IMG/VR virus record: IMGVR_UViG_3300008448_008186
Span: 1-40,561 of that record
Length of the DNA: 40,561 nt
Reading direction: 5' to 3' (one strand)
Source of the DNA: a virus
The notes under the pieces were generated by a model. It worked only from the letters and a program-made list of their open reading frames with translations. It did no database searches and was not told where the DNA came from. Shown piece by piece: positions 1 to 5,246 of the stretch (within the stretch, counting starts at the first letter, position 1; every line of letters starts with the position of its first letter). The position numbers were made by a program, and so were the translations under genes.

Positions 1-1011
1 TTTAAGGTTTATGTTGGTAACATGGATGATAAGGATGTTGAAGCTTACGTACAAAGAGTTGCAAACAAATTTAAAAGAGATCAAATTGTTGATTCTAAAA
101 CTGGTAACGTAGATTTAAGATTTAATCAGATGGCAGTTGACCAAGATTATTTTATTCCAGTAAGAGATGCAACACAAACAATGCCAATTGAGACATTACA
201 AGGTGCTGCAAACCTTTCAGAAATTGCCGATATTGAATATATACAAAAGAAACTTTTAACCGCATTAAGAATACCTAAAGCTTATTTAGGTTTTGAGGAA
301 CCTGTTGGTGATGGAAAAAATCTTTCATTACTTGATATTAGATTTGCAAGAACAATACACAAAATACAAAAAAGTGTTATTGCTGAATTAAATAAAATTG
401 CAATTATACATTTATTCCTTTTAGGATTTGAAGATGAATTACAAAACTTTACATTAGGTTTAACCAACCCATCTAAACAAGCTGATTTATTAATGGTTGA
501 GGTTTGGAAAGAAAAAGTTTTGTTATATAAAGATATGGTTACAGAAATACCTAACTCATTACAACCAACATCGGCAACTTGGGCTAAGAAACATATTTTT
601 GGATTCTCAGATGAAGAAATTAAAATGGAATTACAACAAATAAGATTAGAAAGAGCGGTGGCTGCTGAATTAGCAAATACCCCAACCATCATAACACACA
701 CAGGTTTCTTTGATACTGTGGACAAATTGTATAAAGTACAAACAGGTAGCACCCAAACCGCGGGAGCGGCACCAGCCGAAGGAGGAGCAGGGGCACCACC
801 ACCGCCGCCAGGAGGGGCACCACCACCACCGCCAGGAGGGGGAGGAGCTGAAGGCGGAGGACCCCCAATCCCTGAAAACTTTAAAAAAGATAATTTAAAT
901 TTACTTTTAGAAAGTGACGATATAACAGAAGATGAGTATATAGATTTATCAAAAGCCTCAAATTCTTTAGGGGATATAGAAAACGAGTTAGATAAATTAC
1001 TAAATAGCTAA
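1..1011 (+). CDS. gp20: Portal vertex protein, C-terminal part (T4 gp20-like), 5' truncated
   Basis: The portal is the dodecameric DNA gate at one head vertex. It nucleates prohead assembly and docks the terminase and neck. The reading frame is open from base 1 (FKVYVGN precedes the first ATG at 22), so the gene begins upstream of the window and 336 residues are visible. The segment with QIVDSKTGNV, the YFIPVR block, the IETLQGAANLSEIADIEY block and the YIQKKLLTALRIPKAYLG block follows the T4 gp20 C-terminal half in order. Unlike gp20 it carries a low-complexity extension (about residues 250-290) rich in Ala, Pro and Gly with two PPPPPGG runs, then an acidic tail ending in ENELDKLLNS. It is followed directly by a late-promoter-like motif and the next head gene. 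Family assignment is strong; the role of the extension is unknown. Confidence 0.9.
   Translation, partial: FKVYVGNMDDKDVEAYVQRVANKFKRDQIVDSKTGNVDLRFNQMAVDQDYFIPVRDATQTMPIETLQGAANLSEIADIEYIQKKLLTALRIPKAYLGFEEPVGDGKNLSLLDIRFARTIHKIQKSVIAELNKIAIIHLFLLGFEDELQNFTLGLTNPSKQADLLMVEVWKEKVLLYKDMVTEIPNSLQPTSATWAKKHIFGFSDEEIKMELQQIRLERAVAAELANTPTIITHTGFFDTVDKLYKVQTGSTQTAGAAPAEGGAGAPPPPPGGAPPPPPGGGGAEGGGPPIPENFKKDNLNLLLESDDITEDEYIDLSKASNSLGDIENELDKLLNS
765..867 (+). repeat. GC-rich Pro/Gly low-complexity tract in the portal gene
   Basis: A G- and C-rich patch in an otherwise AT-rich sequence, made of repeated ccaccaccgcca and ggagggg units. It encodes the PPPPPGG repeats of the portal extension. The repeat structure suggests replication slippage as its origin. 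Confidence 0.7.
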
Positions 1012-1025
1012 TATTTATAATAAAA
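1012..1025 (+). promoter_or_regulatory. Candidate late promoter motif
   Basis: TATTTATAATAAAA begins one base after the portal stop codon's first base pair and 20 nt before the ATG at 1032. The same motif recurs before most virion gene blocks in this window with similar spacing. No Shine-Dalgarno follows it. Confidence 0.5.
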
Positions 1026-1031
1026 AAAATT

Positions 1032-1754
1032 ATGAAGTTTGGAATTTTAAAATCTAAAATAGAAAAGTGTTTAATTGAATCATACAATAAAAATACATTT
1101 AAAGATAATATTTTTATATTTAACGAATTAGTAAAAAAAAATAAAAATATAAGTAAACTTTATTTTTTGTATGACGAACTTTCTTCAAAGAAAGGGTTAT
1201 CAGAATCCGTTGCAAATGATTTTATTAATGAGTCAATTATTATTTATGAAAACACTTTTAATAAAATTTCTAAAAAAAATTTAGAAGAAATTAAAATGTG
1301 GATTAATAACATAAAAACTAAAAATAACTATGAGGAGATTGATAATTTATTTTCTAATAGTGTTGTTATGTTAGAAAATAAATTACAAAGTAGAAAAAAA
1401 ATTGTTGAGTCTTTAAAGTCTGTGGAGGTTATATCGGAAAAAGGAAAAATAATTAATGTTCCTTTACAAGATATGGTGGATGTTGCAAATAAAACGGTAA
1501 ATGAATTTTTATCAAATATTAGCGAATCTGAAAAAAAAGAATTAATGACAATTATAAAAGAGGATGAAAATAAACTTATCGTTAAATTTGACTTTATTAA
1601 AGAAAATACATTAAAAAGACTTGATAGTATCTTAATTTCTGAGTCCGATAACGAAGTAAAGAAAACAATATTAGAGACAATAGAAAAAGTTAAAAATGAA
1701 ACTTTTAATAAAATTTCATATGTTAAACTAAAAAATTTAAATGAAAGTCTTTAA
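1032..1754 (+). CDS. Helical protein in the position of T4 prohead core genes, function unknown
   Basis: This 240-residue protein is very rich in Lys, Glu, Asn and Ile. It looks almost wholly alpha-helical, with probable coiled-coil stretches in residues 75-130 and 170-235. No catalytic motif, signal peptide or membrane segment is visible. It lies between the portal and the prohead protease, where T4 has the small core genes 67 and 68, so a role in the prohead core is a reasonable inference from position only. The start is set by a late-promoter-like motif 20 nt upstream and an A-rich leader. It ends in a 4-nt convergent overlap with the bS21 gene and is followed by a hairpin terminator. Confidence 0.6.
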   Translation: MKFGILKSKIEKCLIESYNKNTFKDNIFIFNELVKKNKNISKLYFLYDELSSKKGLSESVANDFINESIIIYENTFNKISKKNLEEIKMWINNIKTKNNYEEIDNLFSNSVVMLENKLQSRKKIVESLKSVEVISEKGKIINVPLQDMVDVANKTVNEFLSNISESEKKELMTIIKEDENKLIVKFDFIKENTLKRLDSILISESDNEVKKTILETIEKVKNETFNKISYVKLKNLNESL

Positions 1755-1936
1755 AGATTATTAAAGTTTTTTTGTCGATATTTTGCTTTATTTAAAATCT
1801 GTCTTTTAATGACAGATTTTTTTTTATATTCTTTTAGATCATTTAATAAACTATTTTGTCTTGTTTTAATTACCTTACTTTTTAACTCTTTTAAAGATCT
1901 CTCAATATCACCTTTCTTTACTTTGACTATTAACAT
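1751..1936 (-). CDS. rpsU: Phage-encoded small ribosomal subunit protein bS21
   Basis: bS21 sits on the 30S platform beside the 3' end of 16S rRNA and affects mRNA binding at initiation. The 61 residues align along their whole length with bacterial bS21: MLIVKVKKGDIERSLKELK at the start (family pattern: a hydrophobic strand, then K-x-G-(E)-(N)-I-(E/D)-R-A/S-L-K), a basic middle with KVIKT, the KKKSVIKRQ segment in place of the family's xKPSVxRR, and a basic tail. Compared with flavobacterial bS21 it lacks one residue after Gly9. Tyr53 in NKAKYRQ falls on the tyrosine (about position 54) that I recall as conserved in Bacteroidia and placed next to the sequestered anti-Shine-Dalgarno. The gene is inserted antisense in the head cassette, overlaps the upstream plus-strand gene by 4 nt and has no Shine-Dalgarno. 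A host-type promoter match lies just upstream, giving a very short leader. Confidence 0.85.
   Translation of the reverse strand: MLIVKVKKGDIERSLKELKSKVIKTRQNSLLNDLKEYKKKSVIKRQILNKAKYRQKNFNNL
1794..1825 (+). terminator. Rho-independent terminator
   Basis: AAATCTGTC pairs with GACAGATTT around a 7-nt loop and is followed by a run of T. It lies 40 nt after the stop of the helical head gene and inside the 3' part of the opposite-strand bS21 gene, so it must serve the plus-strand transcript. Confidence 0.75.
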
Positions 1937-1946
1937 ATGTTGATTA

Positions 1947-1977
1947 TAAATTTATTTATATTGATATATACTCCAAA
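1947..1977 (-). promoter_or_regulatory. Candidate host-type promoter for bS21
   Basis: Read on the minus strand, TTTG (1977-1974), a 19-nt spacer and TAAATTTA (1954-1947) match the Bacteroidota consensus TTTG-N19/21-TAnnTTTG except for the final base. The start of transcription would fall a few bases before the ATG at 1936. Chance matches are likely in AT-rich DNA, so this is tentative. Confidence 0.4.
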
Positions 1978-1991
1978 ATTAAGTAAATTTA
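1961..1991 (+). promoter_or_regulatory. Candidate host-type promoter for the gene at 2026
   Basis: On the plus strand TTG (1961-1963), a 20-nt spacer and TAAATTTA (1984-1991) form a second partial match to the Bacteroidota consensus. It is divergent from and interleaved with the bS21 promoter candidate. The -7 octamer is the same palindrome in both directions. Confidence 0.3.
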
Positions 1992-2025
1992 TTTAAAATA
2001 AACTATTTCGACATGAAAAAAAAAT

Positions 2026-2493
2026 ATGAAAAAAGGAAAAACAACAAAAATCAATGGATTCAGAACATCAAAAATTACATATGGGACTGTAGACTCAAAA
2101 GAATTTAAATCACTTTATTTAAACTTACAAACTTGGGTAGAACCAAAAAAAGACTCGGAAAATTGGACGAGGGTTGTTTTAAACATGAATAGATCAATAA
2201 AACACACTATTTACCATAATGTAGATAGGAATTTGTTAGATGAAAAATTTATTGTTGATCTTGATTTAAGGACAAGCGGATTACAACTAAAAAAGAAATC
2301 ATTTATGAATTTAGAAATAAATTTTTATTTGGTAGAAGAAATTGACTTTAAGTCGCCAAAATTAAAAAAATCACTAAAATCTTTAATTAAAAACATATAT
2401 GATGATGTTCTAAATAAAAATGAATATTTTAAATGTTATTTAACTAAAAATGGAAATTCTAAACAAATAAAGGTAAAAACCGAAAAAGTTTAA
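2026..2493 (+). CDS. Conserved-looking basic protein of the head cassette, function unknown
   Basis: A 155-residue basic protein with a probable alpha/beta N-terminal two thirds (alternating strands around SLYLNLQTWVEP, WTRVVLNMN and FMNLEINFYLVEEI) and a Lys-rich helical C-terminus. I do not recognise the family. It sits directly before the prohead protease, in the region T4 uses for small prohead core proteins, but there is no sequence evidence for that role. An ATG at 2013 in another frame gives only a short peptide, so 2026 is the start. The leader is A-rich with no Shine-Dalgarno. The gene is divergent from bS21 and may share its control region. Confidence 0.65.
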   Translation: MKKGKTTKINGFRTSKITYGTVDSKEFKSLYLNLQTWVEPKKDSENWTRVVLNMNRSIKHTIYHNVDRNLLDEKFIVDLDLRTSGLQLKKKSFMNLEINFYLVEEIDFKSPKLKKSLKSLIKNIYDDVLNKNEYFKCYLTKNGNSKQIKVKTEKV

Positions 2494-2507
2494 TATTTAT
2501 AATAAAA
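2494..2507 (+). promoter_or_regulatory. Candidate late promoter motif
   Basis: TATTTATAATAAAA starts immediately after the stop of the preceding gene and 21 nt before the protease ATG at 2515. It is identical over 14 bases to the copy at 1012. Confidence 0.5.
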
Positions 2508-2514
2508 TTTAAAC

Positions 2515-3228
2515 ATGAAAATTTTAGGACCAAACGAAACCGGTAAAGGAATCCTTATTGAATACGACGCTGGGTATATCAACCCAAAAACAGAAAGTAA
2601 TCACTACATAATGGAATCTAAAACATTTTTAGACCACTCAAAACCATTTGAATTTTACGCTGTTTTACAAAAATATAATACACCAAATAGAAATGGTAGA
2701 ATATATCCAGAAAAAGTATTAAAAAGAGAGGCCGAAAATTATAAAAAATTGATTGAGAAAGGAACTTCTCTGTCAGAACTTAATCACCCTGAATCTTCAC
2801 TTATAGATCTTGATAGAGTGTCTCATATAATAACTGAGGTATGGTGGGACGGTCCTGTACTTTTAGGAAAATTAAAATTACTTACAAGTCCTGGATTTCA
2901 CGAAAGAGGGATTGTATCAACAAAAGGGGATATGGCGGCTAACTACTTAAGACAAGGTGTTACTTTAGGTATATCTTCTAGGGGAGTTGGTTCATTAAAA
3001 AAGGTTGGGGAACAAAACGAAGTACAGGATGATTTTGAACTTATTTGTTTTGATTTAGTATCATCACCATCAACTCCAGGGGCTTATCTATTTTTAGATA
3101 AAAATGATAGAATAAAATTTGATGAAAATTTAGAAGAAGATAAAAAAATGGCAGTAGAAAGAAATATTGGAGAAACTGGAAATAAATCTCTTGACTTAAT
3201 GAAAAGATTGTCCGATTATTTGAAATAA
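2515..3228 (+). CDS. gp21: Prohead core maturation protease (T4 gp21-like, peptidase family S21/U9)
   Basis: This serine protease digests the scaffold and trims capsid and internal proteins after (I/L)-x-E during head maturation. At 237 residues it is close to the T4 enzyme in size. The fold landmarks are in order: NTPNRNGRIYP (residues 55-64), the His of ELNHPESS (His91), the serine of LGISSRGVG (Ser154 or Ser155) and the aspartate in FDLVSSPSTPGA (Asp180). These match the conserved blocks of herpes and phage prohead proteases. The N-terminal part and the short acidic C-terminus may be trimmed by self-cleavage, as in T4. It is followed 9 nt later by a small gene and then by the scaffold and capsid genes, the canonical order. 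Likely cleavage sites can be seen in the capsid protein (INE|A) and in several other products of this window. Confidence 0.92.
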   Translation: MKILGPNETGKGILIEYDAGYINPKTESNHYIMESKTFLDHSKPFEFYAVLQKYNTPNRNGRIYPEKVLKREAENYKKLIEKGTSLSELNHPESSLIDLDRVSHIITEVWWDGPVLLGKLKLLTSPGFHERGIVSTKGDMAANYLRQGVTLGISSRGVGSLKKVGEQNEVQDDFELICFDLVSSPSTPGAYLFLDKNDRIKFDENLEEDKKMAVERNIGETGNKSLDLMKRLSDYLK

Positions 3229-3236
3229 ATAAAATT

Positions 3237-3452
3237 ATGGAACAAGGAGAAAAATATTTTGTCGCAAAAATTACATCTGATTTATTAGATTCAGAATCAG
3301 GTAAAGTTAAAAAAGTAAAAGAAGAAAAGTTAGTATTGGGTTATACACCAACTGATGTAGAAGCTAAAGTAACTAAAGTTTATGAAAATTACACCATGGA
3401 TTGGAGGATTACTTCAATTACCGAAAGTAAAATAGATGAGGTGATAGAATAA
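3237..3452 (+). CDS. Small DUF4494-like protein
   Basis: A 71-residue protein with the pattern YFVAKI ... KVKEEKLVLGYTPTDVEAKVTKVYE ... WRITSITESKIDEVIE. This resembles the DUF4494 proteins common in Bacteroidota and their phages (a short strand, then a substituted L-V-x-x-x-(S/T)-x-T-(E/D)-A-E motif, then a strand and an I/T-rich end). I recall no established function for that family. It sits 9 nt behind the prohead protease and before a hairpin terminator, so it is almost certainly co-transcribed with the protease. The family assignment is from pattern memory only. Confidence 0.6.
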   Translation: MEQGEKYFVAKITSDLLDSESGKVKKVKEEKLVLGYTPTDVEAKVTKVYENYTMDWRITSITESKIDEVIE

Positions 3453-3474
3453 CTTTTAGGTTTTTAAAATTTTC

Positions 3475-3510
3475 AAAAGGGGATTAGTTTTAAACTTTTC
3501 CCCTTTTTTT
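3475..3510 (+). terminator. Rho-independent terminator after the protease operon
   Basis: AAAAGGGGA (3475-3483) pairs with TCCCCTTTT (3499-3507) and is followed by more T. The loop is long (15 nt) but contains a smaller AGTTT/AAACT pairing. Confidence 0.7.
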
Positions 3511-3552
3511 ATTCTCATTATTAAAAAAAATGATTTTTTTCTAAAGTCATTA

Positions 3553-3568
3553 TATTTATTTGATAAAA
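3553..3568 (+). promoter_or_regulatory. Candidate late promoter motif before the scaffold gene
   Basis: TATTTATTTGATAAAA, a variant with two extra bases in the centre, lies 26 nt before the ATG at 3579. Confidence 0.4.
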
Positions 3569-3578
3569 CAAACTATAA

Positions 3579-5177
3579 ATGAGTAGAAAAACAGTAGTAG
3601 AAGAGGCAGTTATTCAAATGAAAAATTTGGAGGACGCTCTTAAAGAAAATGCAAAAGGAATACTTGCATCGACAATGAGGCAAGAAATCAATTCTTTAGT
3701 AAAAGAATCTCTGAAAGAACAAGATGAGGTTGAGGTTGATGATGAAGAAGAGGCGGTTATTGCATCGCCTGAGGGAGAAGAAGACGTTGAGGTTGATGAT
3801 GAAGAAACTTTTGACGTAGAAGACGACGAAATGGATGACGTAGAAGACGACGAAATGGATGACGTAGAAGACGACGAAATGGATGACGTAGAAGACGACG
3901 AAATGGCGGATGTTGGTATGGTAGGGGCTGACGACGAAGAAACCATTGACATGAGAGGAGCAAGTGACGAAGATGTTGCTATCGTCTTTTCAAAAATGGG
4001 TAAAAACGATAAAGTTTCAATTGAGAAAATTGGAGATTACTATGACTTAAAGGATATGGAAAATGACACAGAATACATTATAAAACTTAATGAATCTGAA
4101 GAAGATTATTTAAATGAGTTTGATAGTGAAGAAACTTTATATGAACTTGAGGTCGGAGATGACTCTATGGGTGGTGACATTGGTTTAGGTGAAGACATGA
4201 TGACTTATGAAGATATGAGTTATGAAGATGAACTTGGTGAAGACATGATGACTTATGAAGATATGAGTTATGAAGATGAACTTGGTGAAGACATGATGAC
4301 TTATGAAGGCATGGACGGATTGTACGATGATGAACTTGGTGAAGACATGATGACTTATGAAGATATGAGTTATGAAGATGAACTTGGTGAAGACATGATG
4401 ACTTATGAAGATATGAGTTATGAAGATGAACTTGGTGAAGACTCTTGGTCAAGTATGAGTGACGAAACAGATAAATTCAAAGTTAATGAATCTAAACAAA
4501 AAACAGGTAGTGCGTCTAAATTCAAATATAGTAAAAAACCAAACCAAGAAGGTGGATTTAATACAAAAATGAAAGAAGGTTCTAAACGTTATGGAAAATC
4601 AGGTAAAGCTAAATTTGATTTCGATAATGAAGATCCTAATTCAGAAATTGTTATGAAAATTATAAACAAAATAAAAGGAGGTAAAAAATCTGAAACTAAA
4701 GAAGCTTCAAGAACTTTAGGGGCTGGGAGAAGATTTGGTAGAAAAGGTTTAAATAAACCAGTTGCAGCACCAAGACATTTAAAAGAAGAAGTTGAGATTC
4801 TAAGAGAAAAGAACGATGAATATAGAAAAGCTTTAGATTTGTTTAGAACAAAATTAAATGAAGTGGCTGTTTTTAATTCTAATTTGGCATACGCAACAAG
4901 ATTGTTTACCGAACACTCAACAACAAAACAAGAAAAAATTAATATTTTGAGAAGATTCGATAACGTTGAATCTTTAAAAGAATCCAAAAGTCTTTATCAA
5001 ATACTTAAAAATGAACTATCAAATAATACATTGTCTGATAAAAGTATAAATGAATCTATTAACAGAACTGTTATGAAAGCACCCTCTACAGGGTCAGCGG
5101 TTAATTTAATTGAATCTAAAACATACGAAAACCCTCAATTTTTAAGAATGAAAGACTTAATGGGTAAATTAAAATAA
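3579..5177 (+). CDS. gp22: Prohead scaffold protein with acidic repeats (T4 gp22-like by position and architecture)
   Basis: The scaffold fills the prohead and is degraded by the protease before DNA packaging. The 532-residue product has an N-terminal helix (KTVVEEA to about residue 47, including EINSLVKESLKE), then a very acidic region: four copies of an 8-residue DVEDDEMD unit and five copies of a 16-18-residue LGEDMMTYEDMSYEDE unit. It then becomes basic (about residues 305-400) with a coiled-coil segment (EEVEILREKNDEYRKALDLF and on) and ends in MKDLMGKLK. It is about twice the length of T4 gp22, mostly because of the repeats. Position between protease and capsid gene and the coiled-coil C-terminus support the assignment. 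There are LxE or IxE candidate cleavage sites, for example LKE at 45-47 and IESK near the C-terminus. Confidence 0.8.
   Translation: MSRKTVVEEAVIQMKNLEDALKENAKGILASTMRQEINSLVKESLKEQDEVEVDDEEEAVIASPEGEEDVEVDDEETFDVEDDEMDDVEDDEMDDVEDDEMDDVEDDEMADVGMVGADDEETIDMRGASDEDVAIVFSKMGKNDKVSIEKIGDYYDLKDMENDTEYIIKLNESEEDYLNEFDSEETLYELEVGDDSMGGDIGLGEDMMTYEDMSYEDELGEDMMTYEDMSYEDELGEDMMTYEGMDGLYDDELGEDMMTYEDMSYEDELGEDMMTYEDMSYEDELGEDSWSSMSDETDKFKVNESKQKTGSASKFKYSKKPNQEGGFNTKMKEGSKRYGKSGKAKFDFDNEDPNSEIVMKIINKIKGGKKSETKEASRTLGAGRRFGRKGLNKPVAAPRHLKEEVEILREKNDEYRKALDLFRTKLNEVAVFNSNLAYATRLFTEHSTTKQEKINILRRFDNVESLKESKSLYQILKNELSNNTLSDKSINESINRTVMKAPSTGSAVNLIESKTYENPQFLRMKDLMGKLK
3813..3908 (+). repeat. Four tandem 24-bp repeats in the scaffold gene
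   Basis: The unit starting gacgtagaagacgacgaaat occurs at 3813, 3837, 3861 and 3885. The first three are identical at the base level and the last differs only at its end. It encodes DVEDDEMD. The lack of silent changes indicates recent expansion. Confidence 0.9.
4185..4430 (+). repeat. Five tandem 48/54-bp repeats in the scaffold gene
   Basis: Units start at 4185, 4233, 4281, 4335 and 4383. Four are 48 bp and nearly identical; the third is 54 bp and encodes LGEDMMTYEGMDGLYDDE instead of LGEDMMTYEDMSYEDE. A sixth partial unit (LGED) follows. Confidence 0.9.
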
Positions 5178-5196
5178 ACTTTTTAAAATAAACGTA

Positions 5197-5210
5197 TATT
5201 TATAATATAC
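5197..5210 (+). promoter_or_regulatory. Candidate late promoter motif of the major capsid gene
   Basis: TATTTATAATATAC lies 50 nt before the capsid ATG, farther than the other copies. It leaves a purine/A-rich leader (cataaataaaaaataaag and on) without a Shine-Dalgarno, as is usual for highly expressed Bacteroidota genes. Confidence 0.45.
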
Positions 5211-5246
5211 ATAAATAAAAAATAAAGCTAAAAAAAACAAATAAAA

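Noticed and set aside
282-752. Minus-strand 156-aa ORF inside the portal gene
   Set aside because: Lies wholly within a clearly conserved portal frame; no family pattern.
1953-1960. T4 late promoter TATAAATA in its usual orientation for bS21
   Set aside because: Present on the minus strand, but the consistent virion-gene signal in this window has the opposite orientation, and the element lies within a very AT-rich gap.
3614-3952. Ser-rich minus-strand ORF (and the other antisense ORFs over the scaffold repeats, 3757-3963 and 4165-4452)
   Set aside because: They are mirror frames of the acidic repeats, giving Ser, Arg/Leu or His/Leu low-complexity strings with no independent start signal.
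4185-4430. CRISPR array-like spacing in the scaffold repeats
   Set aside because: The repeats are directly adjacent in-frame coding units with no unique spacers and no cas genes nearby.
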